The notes: generated from the sequence alone by a model not told the origin. Positions 9,173-17,863 are shown, counted from the first letter of the stretch. The stretch is DNA of 64,000 bases from Glycomyces algeriensis (GCF_027622855.1 NZ_JAPZVR010000002.1:308605-372604), one strand, 5' to 3'. Numbers and translations are program-made.

Positions 9173-10325
9173 TGCGGTAGCTCCACAGCGGGACGGCCAT
9201 CTCCGCGGCGGTGAGGCCGCCGTGGTGGCCGATGAGCCTCGCCACGTGCGGCGGCTCGCCCTCGACGCCCACGATCGCGAACGTGCCGCGGCAGGCCACC
9301 ACCAGGTCGCCGATGCGCTCGCGGCTCGACTCGGTGACCTTCGGGCCGTACCAGCCACGGTCGATCGCCTCGTCCCGGCCGATCACCTCGGCGCGCTCGC
9401 CGACCGCCGCCGCCCACGCCTGCCGCACGTCCTCGACCGCGCCCGGCGCGGCGTACAGGTACCGCATCCGGCCGTCGCCGGCGACCGCTTCGACCCCGGT
9501 CGCCAGGTCGGGCCGCCGGTCCAGGTGCAGCCGGTCGGTGATGTTCACCATGCCGTGGTCGGCGGTCACCAGCAGCGCCGCGTCCCGCGGCAGGCCCGTG
9601 AGGATGCCGTCGATCGCCTCCGACACCTTCGCGACGGCCTCGAGCCACTCGGGCGAGCCGATCCCGTGGAAGTGCCCGGCGGTGTCCACGTCCGGCAGGT
9701 ACCCGTACACGAGGCTCCGGTCGCCGCGCGCCAGCGCGGCCAGGATCCCTCCGGCGACCTCGTGCGGGGCGATCGCGGGGAGCCAGTCGGCGCCGCGGTA
9801 GATCGCGCGGGTCAGGCCGGTGTCCCGGAACGTCCCGTTCGAGACGATGGTGCAGGCGACCCCTTGGGCGTCGGCCTGCTCGAAGCAGGTGGGCTCGGGC
9901 TGCCAGGCCTCCGGGTCGGGGGCGCCGTCCCAGCGGATGTGGGTGACGAGGTCGCCGGTGTCGGGCACGCGCACGGTGAAGCCGATGATGCCGTGCTCGC
10001 CGGGCGGGAGTCCGCACGCGAGTGACGCGAGGCTGATCGGGGTCGAGGAGGGGACCGTGGCGGTGATCGGGGTGAGGGTGCCGAGTTCGCCGTGGTGGAT
10101 GGCGCCGACGGTGTCGCTGGCCTGGGCGGCCTGGCCGAGGAGGTGGAAGCCGAAGCCGTCGAGGAGGAGCACGGCGATGCGGCGGACGCCGTCGAGCTCG
10201 GCGCTGCGCAGGTTGACGCCGCGGGCGGGGATGCCAAGGGCCGCAAGCGCGGTCGGCATGACATCGGCGAGGGTGCCGGTGCCGTAGGCGGGTTGGACCG
10301 CCGTGAGGTGCGGGCTCGTGGGCAT
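9165..10325 (-). CDS. type I phosphodiesterase/nucleotide pyrophosphatase family protein
   Basis: 386 aa alkaline-phosphatase-superfamily hydrolase. Predicted two-metal site: D56 (LLLDGFG), nucleophile T95 (PSSTPIS), D214 and H218 (DVDTAGH), D256 and H257 (TADHGM), and a late His in LIGHHGG. There is no signal peptide, so it is probably cytoplasmic. The family hydrolyses phosphodiester or pyrophosphate bonds of nucleotides and related compounds; the substrate cannot be read from sequence. It stands alone, 71 nt downstream of a response regulator gene on the same strand. Confidence 0.88.
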   Translation of the reverse strand: MPTSPHLTAVQPAYGTGTLADVMPTALAALGIPARGVNLRSAELDGVRRIAVLLLDGFGFHLLGQAAQASDTVGAIHHGELGTLTPITATVPSSTPISLASLACGLPPGEHGIIGFTVRVPDTGDLVTHIRWDGAPDPEAWQPEPTCFEQADAQGVACTIVSNGTFRDTGLTRAIYRGADWLPAIAPHEVAGGILAALARGDRSLVYGYLPDVDTAGHFHGIGSPEWLEAVAKVSEAIDGILTGLPRDAALLVTADHGMVNITDRLHLDRRPDLATGVEAVAGDGRMRYLYAAPGAVEDVRQAWAAAVGERAEVIGRDEAIDRGWYGPKVTESSRERIGDLVVACRGTFAIVGVEGEPPHVARLIGHHGGLTAAEMAVPLWSYRNG

Positions 10326-10396
10326 GGCCCGAGGCTAGCCGGTTTCGTGTCGGTTCGGCCACACCACGTGTGAAAGCGGCCGAGTCGGCGGGATTG

Positions 10397-11059
10397 TCAG
10401 ACCTCGGGGACGTCGAGGCCGGAGCGGTAGGCGATGGCGACGAGGCCGGCGCGGTCGCGGGCGGCGAGCTTCGTGAGGAGCTTCCCGACGTGGGTGCGGA
10501 CGGTGGCGGGGCTGATGAACAGGCGCCCGCCGATCTCGTCGTTGGGCAGGCCGGTGGCGACCCAGCGGAGGATCTCGAGTTCGCGTTCGGTGAGGTCGGG
10601 GAGGTTCGGGTGGGGCTTGCCGGCGCCGGTGCCGCGTTCGGCGTACGCGTTGATGACCTTGCGGGTCACGTCCGGGCTGAGGAGGGAGTCGCCGGCGGCG
10701 GCGAGGCGCACGGCGCGCAGGAGGTCTTCGGGGGGCGCGTCCTTCATGACGAATCCGGCGGCGCCGTTGGAGAGGGCGTCGAAGATGTAGTCGTCGACCT
10801 CGAAGGTGGTGATCATGACGACGCGGGTGGTGGCGAGGTTCGCGTCGCGGCTGATGCGCCGCAGCACTTCGAGCCCGTCGATGCCGGGCATGCGGATGTC
10901 GAGCAGGGCGACGTCGGGGCGCAGCCGCGAGACGAGCTCCCAGGCCTCCTGGCCGTTCGCGGCCTCGGCGGCGACGTGGACGTCGTCTTCGCCGTTGAAG
11001 AGGTTGCGCAGGGCCATCCTGATGAGGCTCTGGTCGTCGGCGATCACGAGTTCGATCAT
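10397..11059 (-). CDS. NarL/LuxR-family response regulator
   Basis: 220 aa. Receiver domain with D8/D9 pocket, phospho-acceptor D54 (LLDIRMPGIDG) and K106 in FVMKDAPPEDLL. LuxR helix-turn-helix at about 150-210 (LTERELEILRWVATGL). It lies 88 nt downstream of its likely kinase on the same strand. It is distinct in sequence from the regulator at 2270. Targets unknown. Confidence 0.93.
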   Translation of the reverse strand: MIELVIADDQSLIRMALRNLFNGEDDVHVAAEAANGQEAWELVSRLRPDVALLDIRMPGIDGLEVLRRISRDANLATTRVVMITTFEVDDYIFDALSNGAAGFVMKDAPPEDLLRAVRLAAAGDSLLSPDVTRKVINAYAERGTGAGKPHPNLPDLTERELEILRWVATGLPNDEIGGRLFISPATVRTHVGKLLTKLAARDRAGLVAIAYRSGLDVPEV

Positions 11060-11147
11060 GCGCGGTCCTCCGCTGCTGTTCTGTCGGGCCGGTACTGCAC
11101 TGTAGGCGGGGGCGGCGAGCCGCGCTCGGGGCGAGGCTCGCGGGCGG

Positions 11148-12320
11148 TCAGTCGGCGCTGCGGGTGTACGGCATGTCGGCCTCGACGGCGAAGCCGCCGC
11201 CGCGGGCGGGCGCGGCGCTGAAGGTGCCGCCGCTGGTCTCGACCCGCTCGGTCATGCCGGTGACGCCTTGGCCGATCCGGTCGGGGGCGACGGGTCCGCC
11301 GCGGCCGTCGTCTTCGACGAGGATGCGGATATGCGTTGGGCCGCAGTCGATCCGGACGGTGGCCTTGGTGGCCTCGGCGTGACGGATGACGTTCGTCAGG
11401 GACTCCTGGACGACCCGGTACGCGGTGGCGGCGATGTTCGTCGGCACGAGGCCGGGCTCCCCGGCCACGGTGTACTCGACCTGGAGGCCGCCGGTGCGAA
11501 CAGAATCTACAAGGGAGGGAATGTCGGCGATCGCGCCGGTGGGGCGCAGGTCGGGCTGGCGGCCCTGCCGCAGGGGCGCGAGGGTGGCGCGCAGGTCCTG
11601 GAGGGCGCGGGTCGAGGCGTCCCTGATGGCCTGGAGGTTCTCGACGACCTCGGGCGGGACCGCGGCCCCCTCGCCCCGTCCCCGCTTCTGCAGACGGTGC
11701 TTTTCCAAGACGTGCAGGGCCACACCGGCGTTCATGCTGACCACGGCGAGGCTGTGGCCGACCACGTCGTGGATCTCGCGGGCCATCTCGACGCGCTCGT
11801 CGGCGCGGTACCGCTCGCGTTCGGCCTCGCGCTCGCGGGCCCGGGCGTGCCGGGCCTCGCGGACGATGCGCCCGCCCGCGGCGGCGATGCCGAGCCACAC
11901 GAACGTGATGCTGGCGTTGACCCACAGGTCCGGGATGTCGTTGATCGCGAACGTCTGGAAGGCCGTGTTGACGACGAAGAGCACGGCCAGGACGGTCAGG
12001 ACGGTCTTGAGGGGCCGCGCGAACGCGTAGAAGAAGACCGCGAACGCCGGGAGCATGTAGATCGGGCCCTCGGGGAGGCCCAGGTAGAGGTAGGCGTACA
12101 GGCCCGCCAGCGACCCGGCCAGCGCGATCTCGGGCCAGTGGCGGCGCACCGCCAGGAACGCGGCGGTGGCGCCGATGAGCACGAACGCGAGCGGGCCGGG
12201 GTGGTGGTCGGCGGTGGCGCCGATGGTGGTGCCGCTCGTGAGGACGCCGAGGAGCACGGCGAGGCCGATGTCGAAGGCGAGGGCCGGGAGCCTGGTCCGT
12301 GCGGCGGGTGGCGAGGTCAC
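11148..12320 (-). CDS. sensor histidine kinase, HisKA_3 type
   Basis: 390 aa. Five to six hydrophobic segments occupy residues 12-150. A charged helical linker (ARAREREAERERYRADERV) leads to the HisKA_3 box with H184 (REIHDVVGHSLAVVS). HATPase_c motifs VIRHAEA and VEDDGRGG follow, and GMTERVETSGG closes the domain. The GTG start is at 12320. It pairs with the regulator at 10397. The signal is unknown. Confidence 0.92.
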   Translation of the reverse strand: MTSPPAARTRLPALAFDIGLAVLLGVLTSGTTIGATADHHPGPLAFVLIGATAAFLAVRRHWPEIALAGSLAGLYAYLYLGLPEGPIYMLPAFAVFFYAFARPLKTVLTVLAVLFVVNTAFQTFAINDIPDLWVNASITFVWLGIAAAGGRIVREARHARAREREAERERYRADERVEMAREIHDVVGHSLAVVSMNAGVALHVLEKHRLQKRGRGEGAAVPPEVVENLQAIRDASTRALQDLRATLAPLRQGRQPDLRPTGAIADIPSLVDSVRTGGLQVEYTVAGEPGLVPTNIAATAYRVVQESLTNVIRHAEATKATVRIDCGPTHIRILVEDDGRGGPVAPDRIGQGVTGMTERVETSGGTFSAAPARGGGFAVEADMPYTRSAD

Positions 12321-12415
12321 GGGTCCAGGCTACGGTCCGGCGGGCCCGTCGCCTTCGGCGTGCGGACGTAACCGCGTCTACGCGCCTCGACGTAGACGCG
12401 GCCGTCCGCGGGCGG

Positions 12416-13183
12416 TCAGCGCATGGGTTTGCGGGCGAGGAGGTGGATGTGGGTGGCCATGTCGCGGAAGGGGACGCGTGAGGCGGTGGCGAGTTCGAAC
12501 TCGCGCAGTGCCTCGCCGCCGCCGGTCTCGCTTTTCGCGGCCGTGGGGAGGAGGTCGCCGACGACGCCGACGCCGTGGACCTGTTCGGTGACGAGGCCGG
12601 AGCCGCCGACGAGCGCGGTGAGGGTGGCGGTCTCGAAGCGGCGCTTGATGGTGTCGCGGCCGGCGATGACACCGTCGACGTGGGCGAGGAGGTCGATCGC
12701 GGCCGGGAAGTTCCCGGCGAGGGCCTTGCCGAGGACGGCGGCGATGCGGTTGGCGACGAGGATGCTGACGCCGCCGCCGGGCGCGCAGACGCGGCGGAGG
12801 GCGTCGAGCGCGATGTCCGGGTAGTCGACCATCTCCAGGACCGAGTGGCACAGGACGAGGTCGGCGGTGCCGGGCTCGGCCACGTCGGGGAGTTCGTCGG
12901 CGTCGGCCTGGACGGCGCGGACGCGGTCGGTGACGCCCGCGTCGGCGGCGCGCTGCCGCAGTGACGCGAGGGCGTTGGCGCTGGGTTCGACGACGGTGAC
13001 GTCGTGGCCGAGTTCGGCGAGGGGGACGGCGAAGCCGCCGGAGCCGCCGCCGACATCGAGGATGCGGAGGGTCGCTCCGGTGCCTGCGGCGAATCGCTCG
13101 ATCTCGGCCGACAGGACCGACCACACGACGGCCATGCGGGGGTGGTGCCCGGTGTGCGTGATCTCTTTGGGAATGTCGACCAT
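12416..13183 (-). CDS. class I SAM-dependent methyltransferase
   Basis: 255 aa. Rossmann-fold methyltransferase: motif I LDVGGGSGG at residues 42-50, acidic V-V-E-P at the end of strand 2, and a post-motif LVLCHSVLEMVDYP typical of Methyltransf_11. The ATG at 13183 is chosen because it opens the conserved N-terminus MVDIPKEITHTG; the frame stays open further upstream only through repeat DNA. The substrate is unknown; the VLEMV and HIHLLARKP features recall small-molecule or tRNA-type methylases, but this is not decisive. Confidence 0.88.
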   Translation of the reverse strand: MVDIPKEITHTGHHPRMAVVWSVLSAEIERFAAGTGATLRILDVGGGSGGFAVPLAELGHDVTVVEPSANALASLRQRAADAGVTDRVRAVQADADELPDVAEPGTADLVLCHSVLEMVDYPDIALDALRRVCAPGGGVSILVANRIAAVLGKALAGNFPAAIDLLAHVDGVIAGRDTIKRRFETATLTALVGGSGLVTEQVHGVGVVGDLLPTAAKSETGGGEALREFELATASRVPFRDMATHIHLLARKPMR

Positions 13184-13279
13184 GCGCCACAGCCTAGCGC
13201 CGCCGCGCCGTCTGGGGCAGGAGGGCGGAATGAACGGTGCGAGTCCGTGCGGGCGGCGCTTGGGGGACGCCTCGACGAG

Positions 13280-13647
13280 TCGGCGCCCGAGTCCGCACGG
13301 CGCGAAGGCCCGTCCGAGGTCTCGGTGAATCTGAGGGGGCCATTGCGAGCGGCCGGACGGCGGTCGGCGGGGTTGCTCAGGTGCCCTCAGACCGCGGTGT
13401 CGGCGCCCGATTCCATACCGGCGCAAAGGTCCGTCCGAGGTCTCGGCAAATCTGAGGAGCGGTCGTTGCGAGCGGACCGGATAACGGCCGGAAGGGCTGC
13501 TCAGGCACCCCTAGACCGCGGTGTCGGCGCCCGATTCGGTACCGGGCGAAGGCCGGTCCGAGGTCTCCGCGAATCCGAAAAGCGGTCGTTGCGAGCGGAC
13601 CGGATAACGGCCGGAAGGGCTGCTCAGGCACCCCTAAACCGCGGTGT
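13280..13647. repeat. ~122-bp direct repeat, three copies, overlapping a gene end
   Basis: Three head-to-tail copies begin at 13280, 13400 and 13524, each opening with TCGGCGCCCGA and closing with ACCGCGGTGT. Copies 2 and 3 are the most alike. The end of copy 3 is the last codons and stop (13634) of the TIGR03085 gene. The repeats fill most of the 450-nt gene-free stretch 13184-13633. Frames through them give repetitive peptides but no plausible gene. Confidence 0.9.
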
Positions 13648-14230
13648 CAGCTCCCTGCAATGCAGCGACGGCGTCGGCGTCGCCGGTGAGGCGGACTTCG
13701 GCGGCGTCGCGGCGGCCGCTGAGGTACAGGAGCAGTTCGGTCGGTTCGCCGTGCAGCACGGCGCCTCCGGGGGATCCGAAGCGGCGGGGGCTGCCCCCGG
13801 GCGGGCGCAGTTCGAGGCCATACGGCCGGATGCGGCGGGCGGCGCGGCGTCCGGCGAAGCCGGTCATGCGCCAGGCGAGCGCGTCGAGGTCGGGGCGGTC
13901 GGGGCGCCGTCCGAGGCCGTTGGCGCGGCGCACGTCCTCGTGGTGGATGAAGTACTCGAGGCCGTTCATCAGGGTGCGGAGGCCGGGCACGCGCCAGGGC
14001 ACGGGCGGCGGTCCGGTGCGGAGCCGGGCGATGAGGGCGGGGAGGCCTTTGGCCTTCTCGGCGGCCATCTGCTCGTCGGTCCCGCGCTTGAAGTGCTCGC
14101 GCAGCACCAGGTGCGCGGCGAGGTCGGCGGTGTCCCAGCCCTCGCAGAGGGTCGGTGCGTCCGGTCCGAGTTCGGCCAGCAGGTCGCACAGTGCTTCGCG
14201 TTCGCGCATGTCGATCGGTGCGGTGCCCAT
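13634..14230 (-). CDS. TIGR03085-family metal-binding protein
   Basis: 198 aa member of the DinB/maleylpyruvate-isomerase-N four-helix bundle group. Candidate metal ligands are H40 (LAAHLVLREH) and H96/H97/E98 (FIHHEDVRRA). The LCEGWDTADLAAH opening and GADTAV ending fit TIGR03085. These proteins are thought to act as thiol-dependent (for example mycothiol) transferases or isomerases, but the activity of this one is unknown. The ATG at 14230 is used; an in-frame ATG at 14209 is possible. The 3' end is inside a tandem repeat. Confidence 0.85.
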   Translation of the reverse strand: MGTAPIDMREREALCDLLAELGPDAPTLCEGWDTADLAAHLVLREHFKRGTDEQMAAEKAKGLPALIARLRTGPPPVPWRVPGLRTLMNGLEYFIHHEDVRRANGLGRRPDRPDLDALAWRMTGFAGRRAARRIRPYGLELRPPGGSPRRFGSPGGAVLHGEPTELLLYLSGRRDAAEVRLTGDADAVAALQGADTAV

Positions 14231-14286
14231 CCGTCGCTCCCTTGCCCGGTCCGGCGGCGAAGGTCGCCGCCGGTTCCGATGCTATG

Positions 14287-14326
14287 CCGCTGCGGCCGCC
14301 GCCCGTGAGGACGGCGGCCGCAGCGG
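14287..14326 (-). terminator. terminator hairpin after the glycosyltransferase gene
   Basis: A perfect 15-bp stem (14287-14301 with 14312-14326) closes a 10-base loop. It starts 8 nt after the stop of the WecG-family gene and ends that operon before the TIGR03085 gene. Confidence 0.75.
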
Positions 14327-14333
14327 TGTCGCA

Positions 14334-15098
14334 CTAGTCGCGCAGGAACGGGGGCCGTTTGCGGATCTCCCGCAGGTAGGCCGGGTTGTTCTGGAAGTAG
14401 CGGCGCCAGAGCCGCTTGGGCTCCTTCGTGAGCCGGAACAGCCATTCGAGGCCGTTGCGCTGCATCCACGGCGGGGCCTGCGGGACGAGCCCGGCGTGGA
14501 AGTCGAACGCGGCGCCGACGCCGAACATCGCGGGGGCGTTCAGGCGGTCGCGGTGGGCGGCCATCCAGCGCTCCTGCTTCGGCGTCGAGAGCCCCACCCA
14601 CACCAGCTGCGCGCCGGAGTCGTTGATGCGCTTGACGATCGCGTCGTCCTCTTCCTCCGTCAAGGGACGGAACGGCGGCGAGTACATGCCGGCGAACTTG
14701 ACGCCGGGGATGCGCTCGGCAAGCTTCTCGGCGAGCAGTTCGGGCACGCCGTCCTTGCCGCCGTAGAGGAACGAGGTCCAGCCGCGCTCGGCGGCGCGGG
14801 CGAGCACGTTGAGCATGAGGTCGGGCCCGTAGACCCGGTCCATCCAGTCGGCGCCGGCCTTGTGCCCGGCCCACACCATCGGCATGCCGTCGGGCGTGGT
14901 GAGCCCGGAGGCGTTGTGGATGGCGAGGAGCTCGGGGTCGCGCTGGGACTCCATGACGCCGTGCACGCCGGTGACGCACACGTAGTGCCGTTCACCGTTC
15001 TCGACCCAGCGGGTGACCTCGGCCAGCGCCGTCCCCTGGTTGACGGTGGAGACGCCGACGCCGAGTACGTCGACGCGGCGGAGCTGCGGGTCGGCCAT
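14334..15098 (-). CDS. WecG/TagA/CpsF family glycosyltransferase
   Basis: 254 aa family GT26-type transferase. Conserved features are DVLGVGVSTVN at the start, DGMPMVWAGHKAG in the acceptor region and VWVGLSTPKQERWM near residue 170. These enzymes add a sugar from a nucleotide donor to a lipid-linked precursor of a cell-surface polymer. Its ATG overlaps the stop of the epimerase gene by one base (TAATG), so the two are coupled and probably act on the same glycan. The C-terminal basic region (KRLWRRYFQ) may contact the membrane. The donor sugar is not known. Confidence 0.9.
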   Translation of the reverse strand: MADPQLRRVDVLGVGVSTVNQGTALAEVTRWVENGERHYVCVTGVHGVMESQRDPELLAIHNASGLTTPDGMPMVWAGHKAGADWMDRVYGPDLMLNVLARAAERGWTSFLYGGKDGVPELLAEKLAERIPGVKFAGMYSPPFRPLTEEEDDAIVKRINDSGAQLVWVGLSTPKQERWMAAHRDRLNAPAMFGVGAAFDFHAGLVPQAPPWMQRNGLEWLFRLTKEPKRLWRRYFQNNPAYLREIRKRPPFLRD

Positions 15099-16081
15099 TA
15101 GCGGTTGTACTGGGCTTTGACCTGGTCGTAGACCCACTCGTAGGTCTTGGTCATGCCTTCGCGGAGGCTGATGGACGGCTCCCAGCCGTAGTACTTCTGG
15201 ATGAGCGTGTTGTCCGAGTTGCGGCCGCGCACGCCCAGGGGGCCGTCGATGTGCTTGAGCTCGATCTCGATGCCCGCGATGTCGGCGACCAGGTAGTACA
15301 GGTTGTTGATGGTGGTCAGCTCGGAGGAGCCGAGGTTGAGCGGCTCGGTGACGTCGCCGCGGGTGAACATCTTGGTGCCCTGGACGCAGTCGTCGATGTA
15401 GGTGAAGGAGCGGGTCTGCTCGCCGTCGCCCCAGATCTCGACGCTCTTCTCGCCCTTGAGGGCGGCGAGGGCGATCTTGCGGCAGGTGGCGGCGGGGGCC
15501 TTCTCGCGGCCGCCGTCCCAGGTGCCTTCGGGACCGTAGATGTTGTGGTAGCGGGCGATGCGGGTCTCGAGGCCGAAGTCCTCGCGGAAGTGGCGGCACA
15601 TGCGCTCGGAGAACAGCTTCTCCCAGCCGTAGCCGTCCTCGGCGTCGGCGGGGTAGGCGTCCTCTTCCTTCAGGGGCGCGATGTCGGCCTCGGTCTGCTT
15701 GTAGCCGGCGTAGACGCACGCGGAGGAGGAGTAGAAGAAGCGGCCGACCTCGGCGTCCTTGGCGGCCATGAGCATGTGCGTGGAGGGGAGGACCGAGAGC
15801 ATGCACAGGGCCTTGTTGTTCTCGATGAAGCCCATGCCGCCCATGTTGCAGGCGAGGTTGTAGACCTCTCCCGCGCCGTCGCCGACGGCTTCGCGGCAGG
15901 CCTCGAGGTCGGCGAGGTCGCGCTGGAGGTTCTCGGTGTCGCCGTGGACCTGGTACCACTCGTCGAGGGGCTTGACGTCGACGGCGCGAACGGTCTTGCC
16001 TTCGGCGAGGAGGCTCGCCACCAGGTGCCCGCCGATGAAGCCACCGGCTCCCGCCACTACCGCGTCCACGCTTGCCGCCAT
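15098..16081 (-). CDS. NAD-dependent epimerase, GDP-mannose 3,5-epimerase-like
   Basis: 327 aa extended short-chain dehydrogenase. NAD site GAGGFIGG near the N-terminus. Residues corresponding to the plant GDP-mannose 3,5-epimerase active site are all present: C122 (SSACVY), Y151 and K155 (YGWEK), and K202 (CRK). Longer blocks also match that enzyme: NMGGMGFIENN, HNIYGPEGTWDGGREKAPAA, GDGEQTRSFTYIDDC and GVRGRNSDN. The predicted product is GDP-L-galactose and/or GDP-L-gulose. The start is the ATG at 16081 because AGGAG lies five bases upstream; an in-frame GTG at 16087 overlaps that site. It is coupled to the WecG-family gene, suggesting use in a surface or secreted glycan. Confidence 0.88.
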   Translation of the reverse strand: MAASVDAVVAGAGGFIGGHLVASLLAEGKTVRAVDVKPLDEWYQVHGDTENLQRDLADLEACREAVGDGAGEVYNLACNMGGMGFIENNKALCMLSVLPSTHMLMAAKDAEVGRFFYSSSACVYAGYKQTEADIAPLKEEDAYPADAEDGYGWEKLFSERMCRHFREDFGLETRIARYHNIYGPEGTWDGGREKAPAATCRKIALAALKGEKSVEIWGDGEQTRSFTYIDDCVQGTKMFTRGDVTEPLNLGSSELTTINNLYYLVADIAGIEIELKHIDGPLGVRGRNSDNTLIQKYYGWEPSISLREGMTKTYEWVYDQVKAQYNR

Positions 16082-16119
16082 CGTCACTCCTCAAGGTTTC
16101 GGATACGGGGAAAGAAGCC

Positions 16120-17091
16120 TCAGCCTACCCGTCGCGTCTGCGCCCCCACCAGCCGGGAAATGGGGTGTAAGTCACCGTTAGGAGCGGTTTCCGGGGCGTT
16201 CGCGGACTCGTTCGCGCCGCGCCGCAGGAGCTGCGCGGGGCCGATCACGAACAGGTCCGGGTCGGGGTCGGCGGTGATGGCGGCCTCGACGCGGGGGGCG
16301 ATGCAGTAGAGGCGCGCCTTGGGGTCGCCGAGGAGCCGCTTGACGTAGCGAAGGCGCTTGAGCTGGCGTTCGACCATCTGGAACTTCCAGCGGATGGTGC
16401 CCAGGGCGATCGGTTCGCCCGCGGCGTTCCACGCGGCGAGCTCGATGGTGCGCAGCTGCCGGAACCGCGGGTCGGGGACGGTGACGCGGGTGGTCTGCGC
16501 GGCGGCGGGGTCGTTGAGGGCCCATTCGCGGGCGAGCCGGTGGAACTCGGGGCGGCACACGTACCGGTCGTAGCGGGCGTGGGTCATCCGCCACAGTTTG
16601 TCGGTGATGTACCCGCGGCGCCAGCGCGGGAGGTGCTCGGCGAGCATGGCGTAGTGGAAGCGCGCGAAGCGGTGGTCCATGGTCCAGAAGGGCGCTTCGG
16701 GGTCGAGGGGGTTCGCGTCGGCGCGGACGAGCCCGGCGGCTTCGAGGTGCGGGAGGAGCACGTCGAGGTCGGCTTCGGCGAGGCCGGTGACGGCGCGCAG
16801 GTCGTAGGGGGTGCGCGGCCGGGTGGTGATGGCTGCGAGGGTCTCGTCGACGGCCTTGTCGGGGGCTTCGCCGAGGGCGTCTTCGACGGCGCTCGCGGCG
16901 ATTTCGAGGAAGGGGCCCTCGGGGCGCAGGAACATGGTCTTGACCCAGGCGTCGACGGCGCTGCGGCGCTGGGGGAGGTCGCCGGCCAGGGCCAGGAGGT
17001 CGGGGTCGGAGCCGAGGAGGGCGTGGACGCTGACGGCCGTCTCGGGGTCGGCCACGCCTACGGAGAGGATGGACTCGCGCAGTTCGTTCAT
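16120..17091 (-). CDS. ATPase-less DUF234-like protein
   Basis: 323 aa. It resembles only the C-terminal part of AAA-type ATPases with a DUF234 domain. There is a helical region with FLRPEGPFLEIAASAVEDAL, a winged-helix-like segment (RTPYDLRAVTGLAEADLDVLLPHL read in two parts), then PFWTMDHRFARFHYAMLAEHLPRW, and a C-terminal nuclease-like alpha/beta part (ELAAWNAAGEP, LGTIRWKF). No Walker A or B motif is present and no ATPase gene lies beside it. It is 38 nt upstream of the epimerase gene on the same strand, probably in one operon. Function unknown. Confidence 0.65.
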   Translation of the reverse strand: MNELRESILSVGVADPETAVSVHALLGSDPDLLALAGDLPQRRSAVDAWVKTMFLRPEGPFLEIAASAVEDALGEAPDKAVDETLAAITTRPRTPYDLRAVTGLAEADLDVLLPHLEAAGLVRADANPLDPEAPFWTMDHRFARFHYAMLAEHLPRWRRGYITDKLWRMTHARYDRYVCRPEFHRLAREWALNDPAAAQTTRVTVPDPRFRQLRTIELAAWNAAGEPIALGTIRWKFQMVERQLKRLRYVKRLLGDPKARLYCIAPRVEAAITADPDPDLFVIGPAQLLRRGANESANAPETAPNGDLHPISRLVGAQTRRVG

Positions 17092-17124
17092 AGCAGTTGC
17101 GATGCTACACAGGGGCTGCGCGGC

Positions 17125-17673
17125 TCACAGTTCGCGGAACATGAGGTGCATGCCGACCAGGCCCTGGACGGGGTGCCGGAACGTCCCCGGGAGGACCGCG
17201 AGAGTGCGGAAGCCGAGGGCGTGCCAGAGGTCGACGGCGCGGGTGTTGGTGGCGACGACGGCGTTGAACTGCATGGCCGCGAAGCCGTCTGCCTTGGCGC
17301 GGGCGAGCGCGGCCTCGCCGAGGGCGCGGCCGACGCCCTGGCCGCGGACGGCGGGGTCGACCATGAACCCGGCGTTGGCGATGTGCGAGCCGCGGCCGGG
17401 CTGGTTCGGGTGGATCTCGGCGATGCCGACGACGCGGCCCTCGGCCGCAACGTCCGCGCCGGTGCCGTCTTGGCCGGTGCTGTTGTCGCCAGTGCCGTCT
17501 TCGAGGACGGCGACGAGGGCGCTCGCGGGCGCCTCCTTCTCGATCCAGTAGGCGCGCAGCCGCTCTTCGGAGGTGTCGCCCTCCCACACGAAGTGCTCAC
17601 CGGAGGCGATGATCGGCTCGGCGAAGGCCCACACGGCGGGCCAGTCCTCGGGGCGGGCGTCACGGATGCGCAT
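17125..17673 (-). CDS. GNAT-family N-acetyltransferase
   Basis: 182 aa. The acetyl-CoA site VRGQGVGRALGE (110-121) and the following NTRAVDLWHALGF block define a GNAT of the phosphinothricin/ribosomal-protein acetyltransferase type. The ATG at 17673 is preferred; a TTG three codons upstream is open. Residues 60-80 form a Gly/Asp/Thr-rich insertion (GTGDNSTGQDGTG) encoded by locally repetitive DNA, which probably sits in a surface loop. The acceptor is unknown. It lies 33 nt upstream of the DUF234-like gene. Confidence 0.88.
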   Translation of the reverse strand: MRIRDARPEDWPAVWAFAEPIIASGEHFVWEGDTSEERLRAYWIEKEAPASALVAVLEDGTGDNSTGQDGTGADVAAEGRVVGIAEIHPNQPGRGSHIANAGFMVDPAVRGQGVGRALGEAALARAKADGFAAMQFNAVVATNTRAVDLWHALGFRTLAVLPGTFRHPVQGLVGMHLMFREL

Positions 17674-17722
17674 GGCACGCAAGCGTAATCGTCGACCGGT
17701 GCCCGCGCCAGCGCGCTGCTAC

Positions 17723-17782
17723 GCCGTTGCGCCGTTGCGCCGTTGCGCCGTTGCGCCGTTGCGCCGTTGCGCCGTTGCGCCG
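17723..17782. repeat. 8-bp tandem repeat (GCCGTTGC)x7.5
   Basis: Seven and a half perfect copies of GCCGTTGC lie in the 245-nt spacer between the GNAT gene and the FAD monooxygenase gene, directly before a dispersed repeat copy. Non-coding and VNTR-like. Confidence 0.95.
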
Positions 17783-17787
17783 AACGG

Positions 17788-17863
17788 TGTCGTACCCGCA
17801 TGTCAGGGTTGATACCGGGGGCCCATCGATGTCCGATTCGCCGGGACCCTCCGTTCACATTCG
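17788..17863 (+). repeat. dispersed intergenic repeat, copy A (type 1 tail)
   Basis: The 33-bp head starts TGTCGTACCC, contains TGTCAGGGT and ends GATACCGGGGG. It is followed by a 43-bp tail (CCCATCGATGTCCGATT ... GGGACCCTCCGTTCAC). The same 76-bp unit, with few differences, is copy C at 34399. Both are intergenic. Confidence 0.9.

Noticed and set aside
13280-13647. Possible CRISPR array or repeat-protein gene
   Set aside because: Units are ~122 bp, only three, directly abutting without spacers, and no cas gene is near. The frames through it are repetitive and lack ribosome sites.
14334-16094. A single 586-codon frame that would fuse the epimerase region to the WecG-family transferase
   Set aside because: Its first half is an Arg/Pro-rich out-of-frame reading of the epimerase gene. 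The epimerase is intact in another frame and its stop overlaps the transferase ATG.
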